Shown: positions 56,306 through 64,000 of the stretch, piece by piece
Layout: each line of letters opens with the position of its first letter
How positions within the stretch are numbered: the first letter of the stretch is position 1
NCBI RefSeq assembly: GCF_000614585.1
Contig: NZ_BAKX01000001.1
Coordinates: 411,299 to 475,298, forward strand
DNA from: Porphyromonas gingivicanis JCM 15907
Lineage (GTDB): Bacteria > Bacteroidota > Bacteroidia > Bacteroidales > Porphyromonadaceae
DNA length: 64,000 bases
Direction: 5' to 3'
Made by a program: the position numbers and the translations under genes
The notes under the pieces: model-generated
Database searches by the model: none
Seen by the model: the letters and a program-made list of their open reading frames with translations, nothing else
Told to the model about the DNA's origin: nothing

Positions 56306-56817
56306 TTAGTATAAAGCACGTATTTTATCTCGAACAATATATAACTCCCCCGCTATTTGGGGTAGTAAACGTTTCATCTCGTGTAGCGAAGTCTGCGCCT
56401 CCTCGTATGTACGAAAGTCTCCCACTACTAAGCGCCAAAAAGGAGCTTTATAACTGACATAACAGGTTATATCAGGAAAAGTTTTATTTACCGTTTGAGC
56501 TCGGCGATAAGCTCCTGTTTGGACGAAGTTAGGTTGCCATTGAACACCTGAATACGGAAGCCCTGAACAATCGTTGCCGAAAGTTCCCCTTCGTCTACGA
56601 AAGCTCTCCTCTGAGAGGGACGAGCTACTTGTTTTTTGATGATATCGGGTTGATGGACAATAACCGTACCTAAGCCATTTTTTGAGAGTGAGAGTACCTC
56701 AAAAATATCATTCGAAGCACTTATGGGACGGTCTATAGTTTGCTGGGCATAAAGAGGATGCCAACCCAGCATCGCCAAGCAAAGCGTTAAACTCAAGTAT
56801 AAGAGACGGCAAGTCAT
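56306..56817 (-). CDS. Exported SPOR-domain protein, one-base deletion
   Basis: Signal peptide (ends HPLYAQQ) followed by a short linker and a C-terminal SPOR domain (GFRIQVFNGNLTSSKQE, then YVSYKAPFWRLVVGDFRTYEEAQTSL), which binds denuded glycan strands in peptidoglycan, often at the septum. The frame is broken near 56512; adding one base converts QELIAELKR-stop to QEAYRRAQTVNKTFPD and extends to TAA at 56308-56306. The repaired length is 170 residues. It lies between tpiA and folE, as in other Bacteroidota. Confidence 0.85.
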
Positions 56818-56878
56818 AAAACAATGGTGATAAAACGATTACTAAGGGTCTCTTCTCCTGTAATAGTGGAGTGTATAG

Positions 56879-57640
56879 TTACTCTGCAAAAGCTTCTATA
56901 ATGGGAAGGAATTTCGCTACTTCCAAAGATGCACCTCCAATTAATCCTCCATCGACATCGGGATTTGCAAAGAGTTCTTTAGCATTAGAAGCATTGCAAC
57001 TACCACCATAAAGAATAGAACAATTATCGGCGACCTCAGTGCCATACTTATTGGCAATAGTTTGGCGGATATGAGCATGCATAGCTTGTGCTTGCTGAGG
57101 AGTTGCCGTGCGTCCAGTACCAATAGCCCATACAGGTTCATAGGCGATGATAATACGTCCGAACTCTTCAGCAGAGAGAGAAAGTACAGATTGTTTCAAC
57201 TGCTCCTCAACTATTTCGAAATGGCGCTCTTTATCTCTATCTTCCAATTGCTCTCCCACACAGAAGATAGGGGTCAAACCATGCGCCATGGCCATTTTTA
57301 CTTTTTTAGCCAAAAGAGCTCCATCTTCATGGTAGTAAGCCCTGCGTTCAGAGTGTCCCAAAATTACGTGACTAACACCAGCCGAAGCCAACATTGCCGC
57401 CGAAACTTCTCCCGTATAAGCTCCACTCTCCTGATCGGCACAGTTCTGAGCTCCAAGAGCCACAGTTCCCTTATTCAATACCGATGCTACAGAAGCCAAG
57501 TGTAGATAAGAAGGAGCTACGATAACTTTACAAAAGAGTTTCTTCCCCTCCAAAGCCTCTTGTAGTTCTTTACATAGGGCGACTCCCTCTGCGAGAGTCT
57601 TGTTCATTTTCCAGTTTCCAGCAACAATTTTTGTTCTCAT
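56879..57640 (-). CDS. tpiA: Triosephosphate isomerase
   Basis: Glycolytic DHAP/GAP interconversion. The 253-residue barrel has the N-terminal [10 protein letters not shown] (catalytic Lys), [13 protein letters not shown] (His95-type), the active-site loop [20 protein letters not shown] with Glu, and the phosphate-binding [13 protein letters not shown] and [10 protein letters not shown]. It lies 8 bp after the DoxX/BT_3928 gene. Confidence 0.97.
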   Translation of the reverse strand: MRTKIVAGNWKMNKTLAEGVALCKELQEALEGKKLFCKVIVAPSYLHLASVASVLNKGTVALGAQNCADQESGAYTGEVSAAMLASAGVSHVILGHSERRAYYHEDGALLAKKVKMAMAHGLTPIFCVGEQLEDRDKERHFEIVEEQLKQSVLSLSAEEFGRIIIAYEPVWAIGTGRTATPQQAQAMHAHIRQTIANKYGTEVADNCSILYGGSCNASNAKELFANPDVDGGLIGGASLEVAKFLPIIEAFAE

Positions 57641-57648
57641 AGTAATGT

Positions 57649-58932
57649 TTATTTCTCTTCTAATTTAGTTTCCCGTTCAGTAGAACATTGTATCGCACTC
57701 TTTCTATTGGTAAACAAGATCAACGATATAATGGTATAGATAAACCAAACAACCAAGGGAAGAAGGCGCAATAGATAAGGCTCTTTGCGCAATCCTTGGG
57801 CGTAAATGCTATCTACTTGATCTCTTAGAGATTCTTCTCCCTGTTTGAGGTCTCTTGCATTCAGCTTGGCAGCGATGACCCCATCTTTAATAAAGAGAAC
57901 AGAGGGAATAGCCCTTGCAATAGTTTTGATTGTTGTAGCATCCAAGAAAATCAAAGGGTACTCTGTATTGGTACTATTACGCCATCTACCCTCTTCAGAT
58001 TTTGTAGAGCTAGATATACCATACAGTAATATGCCTTGGTTCTGTGCCACCGAATAAAGAGTATTCAAAGAGGGGGCAAAAGACTTGTTAACCTCTTCCC
58101 AATTAGGAGTTAGAATCCAAATCATCAACCCCGGAGTTTCAAGTATCTCCTTGGTTACATCAGATGTAGCTACAAAGAGAGAAAAGTCCGTAATAGGGGG
58201 CGTATAGCCCTTGGAAACCAACTTTTCGTATCGCTCTACATAAGTCCACGTTTCATCAGGGAGATTGTTCATGTCGAACGTTTTTCTCTCTCCATTTCGC
58301 TCATATACAAACTCATAGGTATATTGATCACTTGGAGCCCCTTCTGGAGTCAAAATCAATTCTGGGAGAGAACTCCCGACCTTATAAGGACGAAAATCCA
58401 ACATAGGCAAATGCCTATAGTTCATATAAGCGAAGAAAAGGAATCCTCCAATGGAAACGAAAAATGGTATAGAGGCTTGGGGGCAAGAAAAGGCAGAATT
58501 TGCTTTTCTCCTATTTATCAGAAAGATATAAGAAAGAATAATCAGAAAGACATTCTTGTAGAAAGACTCCCAATTGGTTAGCTTAACAGCTTCTCCAAAG
58601 CAACCACAATCGGAGATGGCGTTATACAAGGCCAAATAAAGAGTCAATGAAGTCATAAAGAGCATCGTGACGAATGTGAACCAAGCTGTCATCTTTCGCC
58701 AAAAGCCCATTAGTAACAGAGCTCCTAAAGAGAACTCAAAAGTTGCCATGGCAATAGCCAAAATCATAGATAGGAAGCTATCCACGGGCAACTGAAAAGT
58801 GTGAAGATACTCAGCCATTTTCAACCCTGCACCTACAGGGTCCACAGCTTTTATTCCACCAGAAAAAATAAAAACAGCGGAAAGAATAAAGCGAGAGGCC
58901 TCTACTAATATTCCACGAAAAGATGGTTTCAT
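57649..58932 (-). CDS. DoxX-like membrane protein, BT_3928 family
   Basis: A 427-residue protein with an N-terminal DoxX-like four-helix membrane domain (about 10-140, [30 protein letters not shown], then [20 protein letters not shown]), a further helix near 155 and 400, and a periplasmic thioredoxin-like region (about 255-370). CGCF is typical of DoxX-related methylamine-utilisation/redox membrane proteins. The family is restricted to Bacteroidota and uncharacterised. It overlaps the DUF1599 gene by 4 bp. Confidence 0.82.
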   Translation of the reverse strand: MKPSFRGILVEASRFILSAVFIFSGGIKAVDPVGAGLKMAEYLHTFQLPVDSFLSMILAIAMATFEFSLGALLLMGFWRKMTAWFTFVTMLFMTSLTLYLALYNAISDCGCFGEAVKLTNWESFYKNVFLIILSYIFLINRRKANSAFSCPQASIPFFVSIGGFLFFAYMNYRHLPMLDFRPYKVGSSLPELILTPEGAPSDQYTYEFVYERNGERKTFDMNNLPDETWTYVERYEKLVSKGYTPPITDFSLFVATSDVTKEILETPGLMIWILTPNWEEVNKSFAPSLNTLYSVAQNQGILLYGISSSTKSEEGRWRNSTNTEYPLIFLDATTIKTIARAIPSVLFIKDGVIAAKLNARDLKQGEESLRDQVDSIYAQGLRKEPYLLRLLPLVVWFIYTIISLILFTNRKSAIQCSTERETKLEEK

Positions 58933-59477
58933 TCTGAGAGTCTTATGAGTGCGAAGATAGCATAATTTACCATATCCATATAATTAGCCTCTACACCTTC
59001 AGATACGATAGTTGCTCCTCTCTGACTTTCTATGTTCTTGGTACGTAAAACTTTCGTGAGAATTAAGTCCGTAAAAGAAGAAATTCTCATGCCTCGCCAA
59101 ACCTCGTCATAATCATGATTTTTATCCATCATTAATCGGAAAGTCTTTTCGGCTATGGCATCATAGTGCGCTAAAGCCTGCTCGGCGGATATATCTACAA
59201 TGTCAGAAAAGCCTAAAGCTAACTGTATTTGACCTATTATTGCGTAGTTAACGATACCAACAAATTCGGGCTGTATCCCCTCTTGTACACGAGCAGCACC
59301 TTTTGTCTCTAAGTTGCGAATACGCATTGCCTTGATATATATCTGATCTGTAAGAGACTCTGGACGTAAAATGCGCCATGCAGCACCATAATCGGACAGT
59401 TTCATCTCAAAGAGGGAACGACACTGGGTTATTACCTCTTTATATTGCATGGTAGTTAAATCCTTATCGTATTCCAT
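58929..59477 (-). CDS. DUF1599 protein (nucleotide-modification-associated domain)
   Basis: A 182-residue soluble protein containing two copies of one ~70-residue repeat: YGAAWRILRPESLTDQIYIKAMRIRNLETKGAARV and YDEVWRGMRISSFTDLILTKVLRTKNIESQRGATIV, with VNYAIIGQIQLAL and MVNYAIFALIRL following each. The function is unknown; the family occurs beside BT_3928 and tpiA in Bacteroidota. It follows lon by 36 bp. Confidence 0.85.
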   Translation of the reverse strand: MEYDKDLTTMQYKEVITQCRSLFEMKLSDYGAAWRILRPESLTDQIYIKAMRIRNLETKGAARVQEGIQPEFVGIVNYAIIGQIQLALGFSDIVDISAEQALAHYDAIAEKTFRLMMDKNHDYDEVWRGMRISSFTDLILTKVLRTKNIESQRGATIVSEGVEANYMDMVNYAIFALIRLSE

Positions 59478-59513
59478 AGCATTCTTAGGAGTTATTTGAT
59501 TTGCCTATAAATC

Positions 59514-61996
59514 TTACTTGTTTGCCAAAACCTCTTTAGGTAAAAGAGCCAATTCAAGCACCTCACTAACATCTTTCACATAATGAAAAGTGAGACCTTT
59601 CCTGTAGAGTTCATTTATCTCCTCAACATCTTTCTTATTTTCTTCTGAAAGGATAATCTCTTTAATCCCCGACCGCTTGGCAGCTAATATTTTTTCTTTA
59701 ATTCCTCCTACAGGTAGCACACGCCCTCTAAGCGTAATCTCTCCCGTCATAGCGATGCCCAGCTTTACCTTTCTTTTGGTAAAAGCAGAAACAAAAGAGG
59801 TAAGCATCGTAATACCAGCCGAAGGTCCATCCTTAGGGATAGCTCCTTCTGGAACGTGCAAATGCAAGTCTTGTTCAGCTAATTGCTCGGGTTCTATCCC
59901 TAAGTCTTGAGCATGAGCTTTTATGTAGTTTAGGGCTATGGTCGCAGACTCTTTCATAACATCGCCCAGGTTACCGGTCAGCGTAAGTCGGCAATCTTTC
60001 CCTTTATGTAGGCTAGATTCAATAAAGAGTATTTCGCCCCCTACACTGGTCCAAGCGAGACCTGTTACGACTCCGTAGTAGTCATTACCCTGATAGAGGT
60101 CTCGGGTATAAGTGGGTACTCCTAAGAAGTCCTTTAAGTCAGAAGGCTTAAGAGTTTGAGAATAAGTAGAGCTATTCTCTATGCGACGAGCAAACTTTCG
60201 CATTATACGAGCAATCTGCTTTTCTAAGCCACGCACTCCACTCTCTCGGGTATAAGACTCAATGATAATCTCCATTACAGCCTTAGGTATTTTTAGAGTA
60301 TAATCTTTTTGGTCTATACCATGCTCTTTCGATTGTTTGGGTACTAAGTGTTTGCGAGCAATTTCTAACTTCTCTTCCGTGATATATCCACTCACAGGGA
60401 TAAGTTCCATACGATCTAGCAGAGGTCGAGAGATTGTACTTAATGAATTGGCTGTGGCAATAAACATCACGTTGCTCAAGTCATAGTCTATGTCTATATA
60501 ATTGTCATGGAAACTTTTGTTCTGCTCGGGGTCTAAGACCTCTAATAGGGCAGCAGAGGGGTCTCCTTTGTGACTTGCATCTATCTTGTCAATCTCATCA
60601 AGAACAATTACAGGATTAGATGTTCCTGCCTTTTTGATAGCTTGAATAATACGCCCAGGCATAGCCCCTATATAGGTGCGTCTGTGACTCTTATTTCAGC
60701 CTCGTCGTGCAAACCTCCCAAGGAGATGCGTATGTATTTGCGTCCTAAGCTATCAGCAATGCTTTTTCCCAAAGAAGTTTTTCCTACTCCTGGAGACCCC
60801 CACAAACAGAGTATAGGGGATTTCATATCTTGTCGGAGACGTATAACAGCCATGTGCTCCAGGATACGCTCTTTTACTTTATCAAGTCCAAAGTGATCCT
60901 TATCTAAAACCTTTTCGGCATGAGAAAGACTGAAGTTATCCTTAGAGTAGACACCCCATGGCAATTCGAGTAAAGTTTCTAAATATTGGAATTGTACAGC
61001 AAAGTCTGGGCTATGAGGGTTCAGATTATCTAAACGTCTAAGCTCTTTATTGAACGTTTCTGCTACCGATTGAGGCCATAGCTTTGCAAGTGCCTTTTCT
61101 CGTAGTTCATCACTGGGTAGCTCCATTCCTCCACCTCCAAGCTCCTCTTGCATTACTCGTATTTGTTGTTGCAGGAAGTATTCTTTTTGTTGCTTATCCA
61201 TATCCTCACGAGCCTGCGAACGTATCTCATCTCGCATTGTAATTAGCTCTTGCTCTTGATATAGATAGCTCAATACCTCGGTAACTCTTTCCGATAATGT
61301 GTTAATCTCCAAAAGTTTTTGTTGTAAAGGAGTTTTTAGGGCACAGCAAACCGCAGCAAAATTGGTTACATAAGTAGTATCTTCACAACCCTTGATAGAG
61401 GAAAAAACCTCATTCGGTACACGATCGTAACGTCTGGATAGATTCTTTACGAGAAGCTCTTTGACCTCTGCAATTTTTAGAGCCAATTCTGCAGAAATTC
61501 CTTTCTCTTTGCGTCGTGTCTCTTTCTTTTCTTCTCGTGGTACAATTGTAACTTCTGGATAGATTCCATCCATTGTCGTCTTGGAGATAGCAACACGCAA
61601 CACGCCTATAACGAGAGCGGAAGACAAATCTTCCTCTACAGAAATAACCCTTGCCACTTGACAAAGTACAGCTACACGACCTTCTAAGTACTGTGTCAAT
61701 TCAAAGCCCTCTAAATGAGAGGGGGTGTAAACTGCTACAAAATAAGCACCATCGTCCTGTACCCTTTTAAGCAAAGCTTTCTCCTCAGAAGTGGTAAAAT
61801 CCATAGGAAGAGCAACCTTCGGAAAGGTAACTCGGTCTCTTAGAAGCAACAATGGCAATCTTTGCTCCAGAGCATCAGGGATATTTGTATTTTCCACATA
61901 CTCATCGACTATAACCGAGGGGAGTGGAAAAGGTACTGTTATATTAGCCGAAAGGTCAAAGTAATTAGACCACAGGTTATTTTTATTGTCACTCAT
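59514..61996 (-). CDS. lon: ATP-dependent Lon protease, one-base deletion
   Basis: Cytosolic AAA+ serine protease for misfolded and regulatory proteins. It has an N-terminal LON domain ([18 protein letters not shown]), coiled coil ([19 protein letters not shown]), Walker [14 protein letters not shown] and Walker [11 protein letters not shown]. The proteolytic domain has catalytic Ser in [11 protein letters not shown] and Lys in [15 protein letters not shown]. Frame is lost at plus-strand position 60688; one added base restores [19 protein letters not shown], so the two halves are one 827-residue protein. I chose ATG 61996 (MSDNKNN); ATG 62008 sits too close to the AGGAG. It heads the DUF1599-DoxX-tpiA-SPOR-folE run. 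Confidence 0.95.
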
Positions 61997-62155
61997 TTTA
62001 TGTTTCATCTCCTGTTTATTGAAAGAGCACTTATTTCTGAATATCGATAAAAAGCACTCCAACTTTTTATTCTATTTCCTCCTATTTACAAACACTTACA
62101 ACTCAAAAATGGTTCAGGATAATAGAACGTTTGTGTAGTATAATAAAAAGCAAAG

Positions 62156-62181
62156 ACCTACCTGCATAATAACAAGTAGGT
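62156..62181 (-). terminator. Terminator after the fimbrillin gene
   Basis: ACCTACTTG and CAGGTAGGT (minus strand) pair with one G-U and an 8-nt loop, followed by CTTTGCTTTTTATT. It ends the transcript of the fimbrillin gene 150-175 bp past its stop, or lies in the lon leader if the box at 62192 is the lon promoter. Confidence 0.65.
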
Positions 62182-62191
62182 TAATTCTGTG

Positions 62192-62199
62192 CAAAGTTA
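62192..62199 (-). promoter_or_regulatory. lon: Candidate -7 box (TAACTTTG) upstream of lon
   Basis: The minus strand reads TAACTTTGC. If active, transcription starts near 62185 and passes at once through the hairpin at 62156-62181 before reaching lon. No heat-shock-type element was recognised. Confidence 0.35.
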
Positions 62200-62329
62200 C
62201 TATTTGTACACGAAAGATATGCCACCCTACTCTATTCGTAGACTTCTCTTATTTACAAGTAACGGACTCGAGTGAGAGTTGTGTAATATTCAGTAAATCA
62301 AAGTTTCAAAGTCTCCTTGCCTCGACAAA

Positions 62330-63814
62330 TCAATATTCGACTTCTTGCTCTCGGTTGGATAGTTCCTTTACTTCGATTGATAGATTGATAGAAGACGACT
62401 CTGAAAGAGGAGAAAAATTATCTTTTAGATTAGGAAACATGTTGCTACCCAGCCAGGAGAGTTTTTTCACCCTGATTGTATACTGATTATTTCGCACCAA
62501 ACCATAACGACCAAAAGAATCATTTTTAGGAGCTTTACTATCATCAAAATGCCTCAATGGCCATGCATAGAAATTCAAAGATTTCCAATAAAAGTCAATC
62601 CCTTCTAACGAAAAAGGTTGATCCATTTTAGTGAGCAATTCATTTTCTTTTATTTTCCGAACAGCTATTGCAAACTCTTCTGGCATTCCCTCGGGGAGAG
62701 GAGGATTGGTATTTGCTCTTACCCCTGCAACATAATTCACAAAATCCTCTTCGGTTAAATATTTTCCCTCAAAAGCAATCCAACCTTTTCCTTGATTAAC
62801 TTTCAACTCGGAAGGATATATTGGATAAGCAACAATAATATGAGGAATAAATGCTGTAAGGTAATGTTGTGGGTCGATAGTTGTCTCTTTACAGTACAAT
62901 GAAGACTTCTTTAGATCCTGTTCGACAGAAGGGTCTGCCTCTATTGAATACTTCAAAAAATTATTAGCTGTAGAGTAAAAAGAACGATATTTCTCTATTA
63001 ATTCGTGGTACTTCTCTTTTCCTGTTTCCTTTGCAATCAATTCATATCCAGGGGAGTAGGCATATTCTTCTTCATGCTGTTGGGGAGCTGATTTATCCGA
63101 TTGCGAAAGTTTTATTTTACGTAGCCAATAAATTTCCTTGGAAAGACCTGTTATCAAATATCTTGGATGAACCCCTTCTTGCATCTTTAGAGAACTGTTC
63201 TCTATTTGTGGAAGAGAGGCATTCAATAAAACTCGGGCAGCAATTGATTCTAATATTAGACGTACAGGACGACTCTTTTTTTGTTCTGTTTCGTTTTTAA
63301 AATAATTGCTTTCATTTATGGGAACAAGCCCTTCTGCATTAGTCATCATAATAGCCCCTTTAAGCTCCTCAGAAGAGGGTTCTCTACTCATTCTTCTAGT
63401 TAATATGGGGAACTCTTTGTGAAGAAAGACTTCTGCTTTGCATCCTTTTCGTATAAGTTGCTTTACCTCTTTGGAGGCATTCGCAATACAAAGGAGGTAA
63501 TACTCCTCTTTTTGAGGTAATTTCACACAAATACCTTCGCTTGTATTGATGAACTCATTTATCTCTCTTATCTCTACCAATTGACTATCAGAAGAATTCC
63601 CATCGAAGAAAAGCATAGAAAGCGATTCAATGCTCCGCATAGGGTCGTCCATACTTTTCTCTCGCATGGTTTGTTGAAGAATAGGGATCTCTACTTGGAT
63701 GTATACTTCTTCCGAAGAACTAGGTAAAAACTGGGATTCTTTTTTCTTACAGCTCCCCAGAAACGAAATAAATAGTAGAATCGATATAAACCGATAAGCC
63801 AAAGATAAATTCAT
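62330..63814 (-). CDS. Mfa1/FimA-type fimbrillin lipoprotein
   Basis: Predicted surface fimbrial subunit of 494 residues. Signal peptide with lipobox LGSC (Cys22), then the fimbrillin N-terminal domain (YIQVEIPILQQ, SIESLSMLFFDG, EYYLLCIANAS) and a C-terminal domain ending RYGLVRNNQYTIRVKKLSWLG and SINLSIEVKEL, the Mfa-like pattern where a final strand is donated during polymerisation. In P. gingivalis the signal is cleaved and an Arg-gingipain matures the subunit; several Arg sites exist here. No FimB/Mfa2-type anchor or tip genes are in the window, though upstream genes lie outside. Its -7 box is 34 bp upstream. Confidence 0.82.
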   Translation of the reverse strand: MNLSLAYRFISILLFISFLGSCKKKESQFLPSSSEEVYIQVEIPILQQTMREKSMDDPMRSIESLSMLFFDGNSSDSQLVEIREINEFINTSEGICVKLPQKEEYYLLCIANASKEVKQLIRKGCKAEVFLHKEFPILTRRMSREPSSEELKGAIMMTNAEGLVPINESNYFKNETEQKKSRPVRLILESIAARVLLNASLPQIENSSLKMQEGVHPRYLITGLSKEIYWLRKIKLSQSDKSAPQQHEEEYAYSPGYELIAKETGKEKYHELIEKYRSFYSTANNFLKYSIEADPSVEQDLKKSSLYCKETTIDPQHYLTAFIPHIIVAYPIYPSELKVNQGKGWIAFEGKYLTEEDFVNYVAGVRANTNPPLPEGMPEEFAIAVRKIKENELLTKMDQPFSLEGIDFYWKSLNFYAWPLRHFDDSKAPKNDSFGRYGLVRNNQYTIRVKKLSWLGSNMFPNLKDNFSPLSESSSINLSIEVKELSNREQEVEY

Positions 63815-63847
63815 ATACTCGTACTTGATTTAGTTTTTAATGTGTGG

Positions 63848-63855
63848 CAAAATTA
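63848..63855 (-). promoter_or_regulatory. -7 box (TAATTTTG) for the fimbrillin gene
   Basis: The minus strand reads TAATTTTGCC, matching TAnnTTTG; predicted leader about 27 nt. Confidence 0.5.
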
Positions 63856-63952
63856 CAGAGAAAATAGAGCAAGGCAAAATTTAAGCTTTGGAGTATCTCT
63901 TGTAGATTGCGGTATCAAGTGCGAAGTTGTTACATAGTCGTCCCCTAAAAAG

Positions 63953-64000
63953 CCCTAATAAGCGAGATGCCATGGATGGATGACTTCCCGCTTATTAGGG
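63953..64000 (-). terminator. Terminator for a minus-strand gene beyond the right edge
   Basis: CCCTAATAAGCG (63953-63964) and CGCTTATTAGGG (63989-64000) form a perfect 12-bp stem, cut by the window end. On the minus strand the stem is followed by CTTTTTAG, a T-run, so it terminates a gene lying to the right. Confidence 0.75.

Overview
The window looks like chromosomal core sequence from a low-GC member of the Bacteroidota, most likely a Porphyromonadaceae and probably a Porphyromonas-like organism. The evidence is a C10 protease with a type A type IX secretion (T9SS) tail, two more T9SS cargo proteins, an Mfa1/FimA-type fimbrillin lipoprotein, a WzzP-like chain-length regulator, two miaA paralogues, BT_3928, DUF4293 and DUF1599 family genes, and promoters of the Bacteroidota type (TAnnTTTG). 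Genus is inferred from gene content, not from a database match. I see no rRNA, tRNA, insertion sequence, prophage or CRISPR array.

Layout. 1-6188 (minus): prfA (cut by the window), purM, a LysM glucosaminidase and uvrA. 6189-7070: a gene-free stretch with a 4-copy 21-bp tandem repeat. 7071-9752 (minus): secreted C10 protease. 10202-24551 (plus): ftsK-lolA-panD-ffh-folD, a GT9 glycosyltransferase, an S4 protein, a histidine phosphatase, ruvX-def, a TPR protein, an ABC-F ATPase and a T9SS cargo protein. 24754-36678 (minus): miaA1-guaB, DUF4293-rpoZ-bamD, tsaC-sugar transferase-ClC-fmt, pyrK-pyrD and an XRE regulator. 37570-41511 (plus): lptG, a split ThrE exporter and a T9SS type B cargo protein. 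41717-63814 (minus): tgt; an FHA-gmd-fcl-cyuA-wzz-pncB-nadD operon; yajC-ybbR-coaE; an ICMT-like methyltransferase; miaA2; a lon-DUF1599-DoxX-tpiA-SPOR-folE run ending in a pRiA4b ORF-3-like gene; and the fimbrillin.

Two features cut across the window. First, ten conserved genes are broken by 13 apparent one-base deletions and no insertions (panD, S4 gene x2, ABC-F, guaB x2, tsaC, wzz x2, FHA gene, folE, SPOR gene, lon). Restoring one base at each site gives full-length family members, so I annotate them as single genes and regard consensus sequencing error as more likely than decay. Second, four intergenic regions carry short arrays of one motif (core CATTAAYCCTTTT, in both orientations) repeated every 21-22 bp, about two helical turns. 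They lie upstream of ftsK-lolA, bamD, lptG and a membrane methyltransferase gene. This phased, envelope-gene-associated repeat family is the best candidate here for something undescribed.

Functionally the window combines translation and tRNA modification (prfA, miaA x2, tsaC, fmt, def, tgt, ffh), nucleotide and cofactor synthesis (purM, guaB, pyrDK, folD, folE, panD, coaE, pncB, nadD), envelope assembly (lolA, bamD, lptG, wzz, sugar transferase, GDP-fucose genes) and T9SS-exported proteins.
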